DNA from: Alphaproteobacteria bacterium
GTDB lineage: Bacteria > Pseudomonadota > Alphaproteobacteria > Rhizobiales > Hyphomicrobiaceae
DNA length: 64,000 bases
Assembly (NCBI GenBank): GCA_019137195.1
Contig: JAGVSR010000087.1
Span: forward strand, 1-64,000
Direction: 5' to 3'
Shown piece by piece: positions 48,761 through 59,200 of this stretch. The notes beneath the pieces were generated by a model. That model worked only from the letters and a program-made list of their open reading frames with translations, was not told the DNA's origin and searched no databases. Each line of letters starts with the position of its first letter. Within the stretch, counting starts at the first letter, position 1. The translations under genes and the position numbers were made by a program.

Positions 48761-49057
48761 ATGGGATTTGCCGAGGTTCTCGAGTTGGTGCGGCCTGAGC
48801 CGATCGTACTTATTTCCGGTGTGGTCCTGCTTCTCCAGCTGGTGGCAGCCGTCATCCACCCGGCCGTCTTCCGTCTCGTCTCGGCGTTGACCGTGTTCGG
48901 CATCATCGGTCTCGCGCTGGTCGATGGCACCAAGCTCGACGACCATCAGGCTTTGGCCGCCCAGCTCGTCGAGATGGTCTCCGTACTCGTCGTCGTTCTC
49001 ATCGGACACGGCATTATCAAGAAGCTTTTCACGGCCATGGCGCGCGCCTCGCGCTGA
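48761..49057 (+). CDS. Small membrane protein between sucC and sucD
   Basis: A 98-residue hydrophobic protein with three membrane segments (about 14-34, 37-54 and 70-88), a charged centre (DGTKLDDHQ) and a basic tail ([12 protein letters not shown]). GGGGAG precedes the ATG. Codon use is GC-rich at third positions like its neighbours, so it appears to be a real gene. No family recognised. The location inside a pair of genes for two subunits of one enzyme suggests co-expression with the TCA cycle. Confidence 0.65.
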   Translation: MGFAEVLELVRPEPIVLISGVVLLLQLVAAVIHPAVFRLVSALTVFGIIGLALVDGTKLDDHQALAAQLVEMVSVLVVVLIGHGIIKKLFTAMARASR

Positions 49058-49107
49058 TGGCCGTTCTGTAGATCAACTGGTGACGCCCGAAGGGCCGAAG
49101 GAAGAGC

Positions 49108-50007
<900 letters not shown>

Positions 50008-50206
50008 GGGCCCGGTTGTAGTATTGGTTTGCCGCGCTGCAGCAAGTATGTAATCTCCCGCGCGACGTTGCACGCTGGGCAGCGCAAGGTGTGCATTGGG
50101 TTGTGTCGGTTTCGAAGGGCGCATGAGACGCCCGCGCGTTCCTGGGAGATGAAACGTCCTGAACACCGCCGGATCGTGGGCAGGCCCGGCGCAACTGGGA
50201 TTCGGT

Positions 50207-53191
50207 ATGTCACGCCAAGCACGCAATCAACGCTTCCTCATGACCTCGTTCCTCGACGGCGCCAACGCGGTCTACATCGAGGACATGCAGTCGCGCTACG
50301 AGAGAAATCCTGGCTCGGTCAGTGACGAGTGGCGGCACTTTTTCGAAAGCTTACATCCCGAGCGCCATGGCGGCCACGTCGAGCTCGATGGCCGCGGCGA
50401 CCCGCTGCCCGAGGCTGATGGTCCCTCCTGGGCACTGCCGCTCGAGCGTCTGGAGGGCAGCCGCAGCGAGGTCGTCCAGGCGTTGACCGGAGAATACGAG
50501 GCGACCGAGCGGCGCATTCGCAGCCGGCTCGACGAGCGGGCCCACCGTTCGGGCATCGAGCTGTCGCCGGCCGCGAGCTACCGCGCCACTCAGGACAGCA
50601 TTCGGGCGCTGATGCTCATTCGCTCCTACCGCGTTATGGGCCACCTGGCTGCCGACCTCGATCCCCTGGGCCTCACGGAGCGCAACGTCCACCGCGAGCT
50701 GAAGCCCGAGACCTACGGATTTACCGAGGCCGACCTCGACCGGCCGATCTTCCTCGATCGCTACCTGGGCCTCGAGACGGCGACCATGCGCCAGATCCTG
50801 GCCATCGTGCATCGCACGTACTGCCGCAAGATCGGCGTCCAGTTCATGCACCTTTCCTCGCCGGCCCAGAAGGCCTGGATTCAGGAGCGCGTCGAGGGCG
50901 AGCACAAGGCCATCAGCTTCACCGTCAACGGCAAGCGCGCCATCCTGAACAAGCTGATCGAGACCGAGCTTTTCGAGCAGTTCTGCGCTGCCCGCTATAC
51001 CGGCACCAAGCGCTTCGGCCTCGACGGCGGCGAAAGCATGCTCCCCGCTCTCGAGCAGATCATCAAGCGCGGCGGTCAGCTCGGCGTGGTCGAGATCGTG
51101 ATGGGCATGGCACACCGCGGGCGCTTGAACGTGCTCTGCAACGTGATGGCAAAGCCTCACCGTGCCATCTTCAACGAGTTCAAGGGCGGCTCCTGGAAGC
51201 CCGAGGAGGTCGAAGGCTCGGGCGACGTCAAGTATCACCTCGGCGCCTCGTCCGACCGCTCATTCGACGGCAACAACGTTCACCTGTCCCTGACCGCCAA
51301 CCCCTCGCACCTCGAGATCGTCGATCCCGTCGTGCTCGGCAAAGTGCGCGCCAAGCAGGACCAGCACGGCTGCAAGCCCGGCGAGCGCACGCCCATTCTG
51401 CCGCTCCTCATCCACGGCGACGCCGCTTTTGCCGGTCAGGGTGTCGTCGCCGAGTGCTTCGGGCTGTCGGGCTTGAAGGGGCACCGCACCGGCGGCTCGA
51501 TCCACTTCGTCATCAACAATCAGATCGGCTTCACGACCAACCCGCGCTACTCGCGCTCCTCGCCCTACTGCTCGGACGTCGCGCGTATGATCGAGGCGCC
51601 CATTCTCCACGTGAACGGCGACGATCCCGAGGCCGTCGTCCACTGCGCCAAGATCGCGACCGAGTTCCGCCAGACGTTCCAGAAGCCGGTCGTCATCGAC
51701 ATGTTCTGCTACCGGCGCTTCGGTCACAACGAGAGCGACGAGCCGGCCTTCACTCAGCCCCTGATGTACAAGGCCATCAAGGAGCACCCGACCACGGTCG
51801 AGATCTATTCCAAGCAGCTCATCGGCGAAGGGGTCGTCACCGCCGACGAAGTCGACGGCATGAAGAAGGCCTTCCGAGATCATCTCGAGGAGGAGTTCGG
51901 GCTCGCCAACAACTACAAGCCGAACAAGGCCGACTGGCTCGACGGCCGCTGGTCCGGACTGGGCTTTGCCGAGGACGAGGCACGCCGCGGCAACACCGGC
52001 GTCGAGCTCCAGACGTTGAAGAACATTGCCTTCCAGATCACGTCCGTACCCGCCGGCTTCAACGCCCACAAGGCGGTCGTGCGCCTCCTCGATCGCCGCG
52101 CCGAGACGGTGAAGACCGGCGAGGGCATGGACTGGGCCATGGCCGAGCATCTCGCCTTCGGCACGCTCTTGGCTGAAGGCTATCCGGTCCGCCTCTCCGG
52201 TCAGGACTGCGAGCGCGGGACCTTCTCGCAGCGCCACGCCGTGCTCGTCGACCAGGACAACGAGCGCCGCTACACGCCCCTGATGCACATGACGCCGGGG
52301 CAGGCGCGCTTCGAGGTCATCAACTCCATGCTGTCCGAGGAGGCGGTGCTCGGCTTCGAGTACGGATACTCACTCTCCGAGCCGAACGCACTCGTGCTCT
52401 GGGAAGCTCAGTTCGGCGATTTCGCCAACGGCGCCCAGGTCGTGTTCGACCAGTTCATCTGCTCGGGCGAGAAGAAGTGGCTCCGCATGTCCGGCTTGGT
52501 CTGCCTGTTGCCGCATGGCTACGAGGGTCAGGGCCCCGAGCACTCGTCCGCGCGTCTTGAGCGCTACCTGCAGCTCTCGGCCGAAGAGAATTGGCAGGTT
52601 GCGAACTGCACCACGCCGGCGAACTACTTCCACATCCTGCGCCGCCAGCTGCACCGGAAATTCCGGAAGCCGCTCATCGTCATGACGCCGAAGTCGCTCC
52701 TGCGTCACAAGCGCTGCGTCTCGCGGCTCGCCGACCTCGGCCCGGGCACGGAGTTCCATCGCCTGCTTTGGGACGACGCCCAGGCACTGCCAGATCAGAA
52801 GATCATCCTGAAGGCGGACGACCACATCCGGCGTGTCGTCCTCTGCACCGGCAAGGTCTATTACGACCTCTACGAAGCGCGCGAGGCAGCCGGCATCGAC
52901 GACATCTACCTCCTGCGCGTCGAGCAGCTGTACCCGTTCCCGGCCCGCCCGCTCATCCGCCAGTTGAACCGCTTCTCCAACGCCGAGATCGTCTGGTGCC
53001 AGGAGGAGCCGAAGAACATGGGCGCCTGGACCTTCATCGAGCACAACATCGAGTGGGTGCTCGAGCACTCGGGTGTCTCCTCGAAGCGCGTGCGCTACGT
53101 CGGCCGCCCGGCTTCGGCATCGACCGCGACGGGCCTCATGTCGAAGCACGTCGCCGAGCAGAGGGCGCTCATCGACGAGGCGTTGAAGTAA
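50207..53191 (+). CDS. sucA: 2-oxoglutarate dehydrogenase E1 component
   Basis: A 994-residue thiamine-diphosphate enzyme that decarboxylates 2-oxoglutarate and transfers succinyl to the SucB lipoyl arm. N-terminal FLDGANAVYIEDMQSRYE; EIVMGMAHRGRLNVL; HLSLTANPSHLEIVDPVVLG; TPP/Mg site HGDAAFAGQGVVAE to HFVINNQIGFTT; C-terminal YVGRPASASTATG. Slightly longer than E. coli SucA, normal for alphaproteobacteria. The 200 bp before it contain no recognised gene. Confidence 0.96.
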   Translation: MSRQARNQRFLMTSFLDGANAVYIEDMQSRYERNPGSVSDEWRHFFESLHPERHGGHVELDGRGDPLPEADGPSWALPLERLEGSRSEVVQALTGEYEATERRIRSRLDERAHRSGIELSPAASYRATQDSIRALMLIRSYRVMGHLAADLDPLGLTERNVHRELKPETYGFTEADLDRPIFLDRYLGLETATMRQILAIVHRTYCRKIGVQFMHLSSPAQKAWIQERVEGEHKAISFTVNGKRAILNKLIETELFEQFCAARYTGTKRFGLDGGESMLPALEQIIKRGGQLGVVEIVMGMAHRGRLNVLCNVMAKPHRAIFNEFKGGSWKPEEVEGSGDVKYHLGASSDRSFDGNNVHLSLTANPSHLEIVDPVVLGKVRAKQDQHGCKPGERTPILPLLIHGDAAFAGQGVVAECFGLSGLKGHRTGGSIHFVINNQIGFTTNPRYSRSSPYCSDVARMIEAPILHVNGDDPEAVVHCAKIATEFRQTFQKPVVIDMFCYRRFGHNESDEPAFTQPLMYKAIKEHPTTVEIYSKQLIGEGVVTADEVDGMKKAFRDHLEEEFGLANNYKPNKADWLDGRWSGLGFAEDEARRGNTGVELQTLKNIAFQITSVPAGFNAHKAVVRLLDRRAETVKTGEGMDWAMAEHLAFGTLLAEGYPVRLSGQDCERGTFSQRHAVLVDQDNERRYTPLMHMTPGQARFEVINSMLSEEAVLGFEYGYSLSEPNALVLWEAQFGDFANGAQVVFDQFICSGEKKWLRMSGLVCLLPHGYEGQGPEHSSARLERYLQLSAEENWQVANCTTPANYFHILRRQLHRKFRKPLIVMTPKSLLRHKRCVSRLADLGPGTEFHRLLWDDAQALPDQKIILKADDHIRRVVLCTGKVYYDLYEAREAAGIDDIYLLRVEQLYPFPARPLIRQLNRFSNAEIVWCQEEPKNMGAWTFIEHNIEWVLEHSGVSSKRVRYVGRPASASTATGLMSKHVAEQRALIDEALK

Positions 53192-53203
53192 TCTCGGCCG
53201 GTA

Positions 53204-53223
53204 TCGGACCCTAAAGGGTCCGA
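53204..53223 (+). other. Hairpin after sucA
   Basis: TCGGACCC-TAAA-GGGTCCGA, a perfect 8-bp stem 13 bp after the sucA stop, without T-run. It may set the 3' end or balance the sucA/sucB message. Related sequence recurs at 53257-53272. Confidence 0.5.
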
Positions 53224-53324
53224 CGCCGCCGCTCCAACTTCCGGCGTCCGGTTCTCGGGGTCTGACGCCGCCCAGCAAGCCAGGGTCTGCCCCTCCAGGT
53301 CGGGCTCTACGATGATGAACGAGC

Positions 53325-53351
53325 GGTGTCCGACCCTCCTGGTCCGACACC
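53325..53351 (+). promoter_or_regulatory. Hairpin in the sucB leader
   Basis: GGTGTC(C)GACC / GGTC(C)GACACC with loop CTCCT, ending 20 bp before the sucB ATG and 10 bp before its AGAGG site. The CTCCT loop could pair with a ribosome site, so a translational role is possible. Not recognised as a known riboswitch. Confidence 0.35.
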
Positions 53352-53370
53352 GGTCTCACCAGAGGCCACC

Positions 53371-54717
53371 ATGACTATCGAGATCCGCGTTCCCACTCTC
53401 GGCGAATCGATCACCGAGGCGACCGTCGGCAAGTGGCTCAAGAAAGCTGGCGACACGGTTGCCGCCGACGAGCTTCTGGTCGAGCTCGAGACCGACAAGG
53501 TAACGGTCGAGGTTCCGGCGCCGTCGGCCGGCGTTCTGTCTGAGATCAAGGTCGGACCAGGCGCCACGGTGCCGATCGGTGCCGTGCTCGCGCTCTTGTC
53601 GGAAGGTGCCGGCAAGGCGGCAGCGGCCCCGGCGAAGGCCGCCAAGGCCGAGGCGGCACCTCCTCCCGCTGCGAAGCCGGCAGCGGCAGCCGAGGCGAAG
53701 TCGGCCCCGGCGCCCAAGAAAGAATCTCCGCCGCCTACACCAGCGGCGAGAAAAGCCCTCGCCGAGGCGGGCCTGGAGGCCGAGCGGGTGCAGGGCTCCG
53801 GGCGCCGTGGACAGGTCTTGAAGGAAGATGTCGCCTCCGCTTCGAGGACGGCCGCAAAGCTATCGCTCGTAGACGCGAAGGAGAACGCTGCCGGAGAGAG
53901 TGAGCCAGATAAGGAAGAGGATTCGCCGCGTCCGGTTCCTCCCCCGGCCCCGGTTGCGGCGCACGGCGCGCCCGCTCCGGCGCACGAGCTTCGCATCCCG
54001 TCCACCCTGAGCGATGCGCCGCGCGAAGAGCGCGTACGTATGACGCGCCTTCGCCAGACCATCGCTCATCGCCTGAAGGACGCGCAGAATACCGCAGCCA
54101 TCCTGACGACGTTCAACGACGTGGACATGAGCGCCATTATGGCGCTGCGGTCCCAGTACAAGGACCTGTTCGAGCGCCGCCACGGCGTCAAGCTCGGCTT
54201 CATGGGCTTCTTCGTCAAGGCCTGCATCCAGGCGCTGCGCGAGATCCCCGCCGTCAACGCCGAGATCGACGGCGATGACATCATTTACAAGAATTACTAC
54301 CACATCGGCGTCGCCGTCGGCACCGAGCGCGGGCTCGTCGTGCCGGTTCTGCGCGAGGCCGACCGCATGAGCATCGCGGATATAGAGACTGCAATCACCG
54401 ACTTCGGCCGCCGCGCCCGCGACGGCAAGCTCTCGATCGAGGACATGCAGGGCGGCACGTTCACCATCTCGAACGGCGGGGTCTATGGCTCCATGCTGTC
54501 GACACCTATCCTGAATGCGCCCCAATCCGGAATCCTTGGCATGCACAGGATCGAGGAGCGCCCCGTCGTCAAGGATGGCCAGATCGTGGCCAGGCCGATG
54601 ATGTATCTCGCGCTCTCCTATGATCACCGCATCGTCGATGGCCGCGAGGCGGTCACCTTCCTCGTGCGCGTCAAGGAGTGCCTCGAGGATCCGCAGCGCT
54701 TCATCCTGGAGCTCTAG
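53371..54717 (+). CDS. sucB: 2-oxoglutarate dehydrogenase E2 component (dihydrolipoyl succinyltransferase)
   Basis: A 448-residue core of the 2-oxoglutarate dehydrogenase complex. Lipoyl domain 1-75 with the lipoylated Lys in [11 protein letters not shown]; Ala/Pro/Lys linker; E1/E3-binding domain ([20 protein letters not shown], about 125-165); a second long Pro/Ala linker; catalytic domain from about 215 with [16 protein letters not shown] near the end. The ATG at 53371 has AGAGG five bases upstream. Confidence 0.95.
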   Translation: MTIEIRVPTLGESITEATVGKWLKKAGDTVAADELLVELETDKVTVEVPAPSAGVLSEIKVGPGATVPIGAVLALLSEGAGKAAAAPAKAAKAEAAPPPAAKPAAAAEAKSAPAPKKESPPPTPAARKALAEAGLEAERVQGSGRRGQVLKEDVASASRTAAKLSLVDAKENAAGESEPDKEEDSPRPVPPPAPVAAHGAPAPAHELRIPSTLSDAPREERVRMTRLRQTIAHRLKDAQNTAAILTTFNDVDMSAIMALRSQYKDLFERRHGVKLGFMGFFVKACIQALREIPAVNAEIDGDDIIYKNYYHIGVAVGTERGLVVPVLREADRMSIADIETAITDFGRRARDGKLSIEDMQGGTFTISNGGVYGSMLSTPILNAPQSGILGMHRIEERPVVKDGQIVARPMMYLALSYDHRIVDGREAVTFLVRVKECLEDPQRFILEL

Positions 54718-54725
54718 TTGCCCCG

Positions 54726-55808
54726 ATGCCCGAACCTGCCCACTCGACCGCGCGACTCGCTTGGCTCGATTACGCCAAGGCGATCGGCATCGCGCTGGTC
54801 GTGTTTGCGCATGCGAGCCGCTCCATCGGCCGCACGCCGGGTCTCTCCTGGAGTGCCACGCTGCAAATGGTCGACGGCATAGTCTACGCCTTCCATATGC
54901 CGCTCTTTTTCATGCTTGCGGGGTTCGCTGCCGGCCTCGCGCGCCGCAACGATGCGTCGTCCGTCGGCCGCTCCCTTCTCTGGGGCGTGATCGTCCCGTA
55001 CCTCGTCTGGTCGGTGGTCTGGATCGGCATCAAGATCGCGCTTCCGGATGCCGCCAACGTGCCGCTGACGTGGTCCGACCTTGCCGGCATTCTTACGACG
55101 CCCGTCGAGCACATGTGGTTCCTGTATCACCTGTTCTTCATGCGGCTCGGCTGGTACGCGATCGAGCGTCTCGAGCCGCTGGGCTCTGCGCGACACGCCG
55201 GCGCGATCATCGGCGCGGTCGTCCTGGCGCGCTTGCTCACCGAGCTCGCGCCCGCTCACGACACGCTGATCGGCTTCCTCCTGAACTTCGCCATCTACGG
55301 TTTCGGCCTCGCTGCGCTGCCGCTGCTCGTCGAGAAGATCGGTGGCACTGCGAGCGGCAGGCTTATGGGCCTCGGCGCCCTGGCCTGGATCGCCGGCCTC
55401 TCGGTCCCGTCCGAGACCGGCAGGCTCCTTGCGACCCTCCTGCCCGCCGTCGGCGGCGCACTCGTCGTCGTCGGCATCGCCCGCGCGCTGCCCGCCCCCA
55501 CGACATTGCCGATGCGGCTCCTCGCCTTTGTCGGCGAGGCTTCGCTTGCCATCTACGTCCTGCACCTCATCGTCGGCGCTGCCATCCGAGCCGCACTCGC
55601 AAAGTCCGGCATGCTGTCCGAGACGACGCTGCTCGTCTTGGCGACGCTCGGCGGCCTCGTCATCCCTGCACTCGCCTATTGGCTGACGCTAGCAGTCTCT
55701 GTCGCGAGCGGACGTCCGTTTCTGCGCTATCTCGGTCTTGGCACGGCAACAGGATCGCCGTACCTCGGGTTGCACAAGAGTGGGATGGCCGCGCGCGCGG
55801 CCGCCTGA
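54726..55808 (+). CDS. Acyltransferase-3 family membrane protein
   Basis: A 360-residue inner-membrane protein with about ten helices. Its N-terminus ARLAWLDYAKAIGIALVVFAHA carries the conserved Asp/His region of acyltransferase family 3; FHMPLFFMLAGF and VEHMWFLYHLFFMRL are typical. Members acylate or acetylate surface glycans and lipids. It lies 8 bp after sucB and 127 bp before lpd, so it is within the dehydrogenase gene group although unrelated to it. Confidence 0.83.
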   Translation: MPEPAHSTARLAWLDYAKAIGIALVVFAHASRSIGRTPGLSWSATLQMVDGIVYAFHMPLFFMLAGFAAGLARRNDASSVGRSLLWGVIVPYLVWSVVWIGIKIALPDAANVPLTWSDLAGILTTPVEHMWFLYHLFFMRLGWYAIERLEPLGSARHAGAIIGAVVLARLLTELAPAHDTLIGFLLNFAIYGFGLAALPLLVEKIGGTASGRLMGLGALAWIAGLSVPSETGRLLATLLPAVGGALVVVGIARALPAPTTLPMRLLAFVGEASLAIYVLHLIVGAAIRAALAKSGMLSETTLLVLATLGGLVIPALAYWLTLAVSVASGRPFLRYLGLGTATGSPYLGLHKSGMAARAAA

Positions 55809-55935
55809 TAGCCTTTCAGTGGTGCGCGAGAGCCTCGTCGTGTCCCCCATTCCAATTGGAGTGGGCCCAGTGGAATGGGCCAGGGCGAGGGTAGGCGCTG
55901 GGTGAGTGGCGCCACTGTCGGAGAGGGTCTTGACC

Positions 55936-57336
55936 ATGGCGGAATATGATCTTGTCGTCATCGGCACCGGGCCCGGCGGCTATGTCTGTGCCATTCGAGC
56001 GAGCCAGCTCGGCATGAAGGTGGCCGTGGTCGAGAAGCGCCCCACCCACGGCGGCACCTGCCTCAATGTCGGCTGCATACCATCGAAGGCTCTGCTTCAC
56101 GCCTCCGAGCTCTTCGAGGAGGCCGGCCATGGCTTCGCCGCCATGGGCATCGACGTCAAGCCGAAGCTCGATCTTGCACGCATGATGGCCTTCAAGGAAG
56201 AAGGCGTGAAGGGCAATGTCGACGGCGTCGCCTATCTCCTGAAGAAGAACAAGATCGATCACTTCCATGGGCGTGGCCGCATTGGCGGGGCCGGCGTGGT
56301 CGACATCACATTCATGAACGGCGAGACGGGCCGCCTCGAGGCCAGATCTATCGTCGTTGCCACCGGATCGGATGTCGCCCGCCTGCCCGGCATCGACATC
56401 GACGAGGAGCGGATCATCTCCTCGACCGGCGCTCTGTCTCTCACCACGGTTCCGAAACGCCTGATCGTCGTCGGTGCAGGCGTCATCGGCCTCGAGCTCG
56501 GCTCGGTCTGGCGCCGCCTCGGCGCCGAGGTCGAGGTGGTCGAATTCCTGGACCGCATCTTGCCCGGGATGGACGCCGACGTGGCGAAAAGCTTCCAGCG
56601 CATTCTCTCCAAGCAGGGCATGAAGTTCCGTCTCGGCACCAAAGTCGCGGCCGCGAAGAGAAAGGGCACCGGGCTCGAGGTTGTGGTCGAGCCTGCGGCC
56701 GGCGGCGACGCCGAACCGCTTGCGGCCGACGTCATGCTCGTCGCCATCGGTCGCGTACCCTATACCGAGGGCCTCGGTCTTGAGGAGGCCGGCATCGCGC
56801 TCGATTCGAAGCGCCGCATCGCCGTCAACGAGCGCTTCGAGACGAGCCTGAAGGGCGTCTACGCCATAGGCGACGTAATTCCTGGCCCCATGCTGGCCCA
56901 CAAGGCAGAGGACGAAGGGCTGGCTGTGGCCGAGATCATCGCCGGTGAGGCCGGTCACGTGAATTACGCTGTCATTCCGAGCGTCGTCTACACCAATCCC
57001 GAGATCGCCACTGTCGGCCGCACCGAAGAGGAGCTCAAGGCTGCGGGCATCGCCTACAACACCGGCAAGTTCCCCTTCACCGCGAACGGTCGCGCCAAGG
57101 TCAACAGAACGACCGAAGGCTTCGTGAAAGTGCTCGCAGACCGCGAAACCGACCGTGTCTTGGGCGTCCACATCATTGGCGCCGGCGCCGGCGAGATGAT
57201 CGCCGAGGCCGCTGTCCTCATGGAGTTCTCGGGCTCCGCTGAGGATCTCGCCCGCACCTGCCATGCGCACCCCACCTTGACCGAGGCTATCAAGGAGGCG
57301 GCCATGGGAGTGGCCAAGCGTTCGATCCACATGTGA
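55936..57336 (+). CDS. lpd: Dihydrolipoyl dehydrogenase (E3)
   Basis: A 466-residue flavoprotein that reoxidises the lipoyl arm of SucB. FAD motif LVVIGTGPGGYVCAI; redox disulfide GGTCLNVGCIPSKALLH; NAD fold IVVGAGVIGLELGSVW; FAD-binding YAIGDVIPGPMLAHKA; catalytic His-Glu in CHAHPTLTEAIKEA. GGAGAGGG lies nine bases before the ATG at 55936; ten upstream codons are not E3-like. Confidence 0.95.
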   Translation: MAEYDLVVIGTGPGGYVCAIRASQLGMKVAVVEKRPTHGGTCLNVGCIPSKALLHASELFEEAGHGFAAMGIDVKPKLDLARMMAFKEEGVKGNVDGVAYLLKKNKIDHFHGRGRIGGAGVVDITFMNGETGRLEARSIVVATGSDVARLPGIDIDEERIISSTGALSLTTVPKRLIVVGAGVIGLELGSVWRRLGAEVEVVEFLDRILPGMDADVAKSFQRILSKQGMKFRLGTKVAAAKRKGTGLEVVVEPAAGGDAEPLAADVMLVAIGRVPYTEGLGLEEAGIALDSKRRIAVNERFETSLKGVYAIGDVIPGPMLAHKAEDEGLAVAEIIAGEAGHVNYAVIPSVVYTNPEIATVGRTEEELKAAGIAYNTGKFPFTANGRAKVNRTTEGFVKVLADRETDRVLGVHIIGAGAGEMIAEAAVLMEFSGSAEDLARTCHAHPTLTEAIKEAAMGVAKRSIHM

Positions 57337-57760
57337 GACGAGGCGGAGCTGGTTCGACGTGCTTCGTTTGGGTCACGGCACGATGACGAGGGTGGGTTCC
57401 ATCCGGCAGACAGCTCGCGCTCCGGCCAAGAGCTGCGGCTGGACCGTACGAGCGGTACAGGTCCCGTGAAGGCCGCTGGCACTCCCGAATTGAGGCCGTG
57501 CCGCACCCTGTCGCTCTCCGGCCACGCTTCGCCCCGACCTCCACGATGTCAGACGACGCCGTCTGCGCACCAGCCGTCGAACTAGCTCAAATTTTTCGAG
57601 ATTTTTTGTGTGTATTCTGAGCAACTTTCCGTCGAAACGATCACCGTTCTTTGACGGCAAGTGTCAGTGAAGCTTCATCGAATTTGCGATCAATGGTAGT
57701 GATACTCTGTCTAAAGCCTATCTATCGGTCGGCGCGACCCGGCGGCGAGGAATTGACCAA
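57337..57760. other. Gene-free region between lpd and the DUF2177 gene
   Basis: 424 bp with no supported gene. The first 250 bp are GC-rich; a 95-codon minus-strand frame there is Arg-rich with no family. The last 150 bp become AT-rich (runs of T at 57594 and 57602) and probably hold the promoter of the DUF2177 gene. No clear -35/-10 is assigned. Confidence 0.45.
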
Positions 57761-58150
57761 ATGAAGTTTGTCTCTGCCTATCTTGCCGTTGCTGGCGTGC
57801 TCCTGGCACTCGACGCCGTATGGGTCACCTTCTTGGCGCGCGACCTCTATGCCGGTCACTTGGGCGCGCTGTTTGCCGACCAGATGCGCCTGCTGATCGC
57901 AGCCTTTTACCTGGTCGTGTTGACGGTCGGTATTGTTGTCCTTGCTGTCGAGCCAGCCGTGAAAGCCGGGGACGCCCGACGTTCCATGAAGCTCGGTGCT
58001 CTTGTGGGGCTCGTTGTGTTCGCCTCGGTCGACCTGGTGTCGCTTGCCGCGTCGCAGGGTTTGCCGCCATCGCTCGCGGTGGTCGACGGCATGTGGGATG
58101 TCGTGCTGGGAGCCGTCGCTGCCCGCGTCGGCTACGCAGCCGTGGTGTAA
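57761..58150 (+). CDS. DUF2177 family membrane protein
   Basis: A 129-residue protein with four hydrophobic helices (about 3-24, 40-62, 75-96 and 105-127). The first contains LLALDAVWVTFLARDLY, with the LD-x-x-W feature of DUF2177; FASVDLVSLAA and VDGMWDVVLGAVAA are also typical. GAGGAA precedes the ATG. Function unknown. Confidence 0.85.
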   Translation: MKFVSAYLAVAGVLLALDAVWVTFLARDLYAGHLGALFADQMRLLIAAFYLVVLTVGIVVLAVEPAVKAGDARRSMKLGALVGLVVFASVDLVSLAASQGLPPSLAVVDGMWDVVLGAVAARVGYAAVV

Positions 58151-58176
58151 TGGCGCGATCTGCAATTGGGGCGCCG

Positions 58177-59136
58177 TCAACTGCGGGGATGCGCCGCATC
58201 GTAGACTGCGAGCAGCCGCGCCCGGTCGACCTCGGTATAGACCTGCGTCGTCGACAGCGAGACGTGGCCCAGAAGCTCCTGGATCTGCCGCAAATCAGCG
58301 CCGGCCGAGAGGAGATGCGTAGCGAACGAATGCCTGAGAGCGTGCGGCGTGGCCGTCTCGGGAAGGCCGAGCCGCTCACGCATGTCAGCCATCAGGAGTT
58401 GGAGGAGTCGCGGCTTGAGCGGACCGCCTTTGGCGCCGAGAAACAGCGGTCCGTCGGGCTCGAGCGGGTAGGGGACCAGCGCCAAATAGCGCGCGATCGC
58501 CGCCTGCGTTACGGGCAGCACCGGAACGAGCCGGAGCTTGTCGCCCTTGCCCGAGATGCGGATTACGTCGCGCCCCGGGTGCGGCGCGTCGCGCGGCGTA
58601 AGCCCGAGTGCCTCCGAAATGCGTAGCCCCGAGCCGTAGAGCAGGAGAAGCACCGCCGTGTTGCGCGCTTCGATCCAGTCCTCGGCCCCGCGGCTAGCCT
58701 CCACGACTGCACGGGCCTTGTCGATGGTGAGCGGCTTGGGAATGGCGTGCGGCAGGCGCGGCCGGGCCGTCTGTTCGACGGACCGGGTCGTCACGATCTC
58801 TTCGCGCGCGAGCCAGCGGAAAAAGCTCTTAAGGGCCGAGAGCTGGCGTGCCAGCGACCGGCTCGCAATTCCCTGCCGCCGCCGCGCCGACAGGAACCCG
58901 CGCACCGTCTTGGTGTCGATCCTGGCAAGATCGCCGAGGCAGGGCTCGTGTCCCGTGACCTGGCGAATGTGAGCGAGGAACTGCCGAAGGTCGCGCTCGT
59001 AGGCTTCGAGCGTGAGGGCGGCCACGCCGCGCCCATGCGCCAGGTGATCGAGCCATCCCTGGGCCGCGTCCTCGAGATCACCTCCGAGCGGCAGCTCCGC
59101 GCTGTCCGTGAGTTCGTCTCGCGAGGACTTCGGCAT
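58177..59136 (-). CDS. xerC: Tyrosine recombinase XerC
   Basis: A 319-residue site-specific recombinase that resolves chromosome dimers at dif with XerD. SAM-like N-terminal domain: GWLDHLAHGRGVAALTLEAYERDL. Catalytic residues: Arg in LYGSGLRISEALGL, Lys in ISGKGDKLRLVPV, His-x-x-Arg in HALRHSFATHLL, His in LGHVSLSTTQ and the nucleophile Tyr in VYTEVDRARLL. The ATG at 59136 has AGAGG upstream; a GTG at 59163 is also possible. FtsK, its activator, is also encoded in this window. Confidence 0.9.
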   Translation of the reverse strand: MPKSSRDELTDSAELPLGGDLEDAAQGWLDHLAHGRGVAALTLEAYERDLRQFLAHIRQVTGHEPCLGDLARIDTKTVRGFLSARRRQGIASRSLARQLSALKSFFRWLAREEIVTTRSVEQTARPRLPHAIPKPLTIDKARAVVEASRGAEDWIEARNTAVLLLLYGSGLRISEALGLTPRDAPHPGRDVIRISGKGDKLRLVPVLPVTQAAIARYLALVPYPLEPDGPLFLGAKGGPLKPRLLQLLMADMRERLGLPETATPHALRHSFATHLLSAGADLRQIQELLGHVSLSTTQVYTEVDRARLLAVYDAAHPRS

Positions 59137-59185
59137 GGCAGGTGCCTCTGGGTGAGCTTGCACGCGAGACGTTCGGCTGCTCTGG

Positions 59186-59200
59186 TTAACGAACTCTTAA
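59186..59200. promoter_or_regulatory. CtrA-type binding box
   Basis: TTAACGAACTCTTAA is an exact TTAA-N7-TTAA, the consensus of the alphaproteobacterial cell-cycle regulator CtrA. It lies 50 bp before xerC and 240 bp before the divergent SulP gene, in a 305-bp region otherwise without genes. Cell-cycle control of xerC is plausible. Confidence 0.55.

Noticed and set aside
57373..57660. A 95-codon Arg-rich minus-strand frame after lpd
   Set aside because: No ribosome site, no family and composition unlike neighbouring genes; part runs through an AT-rich promoter-like zone.
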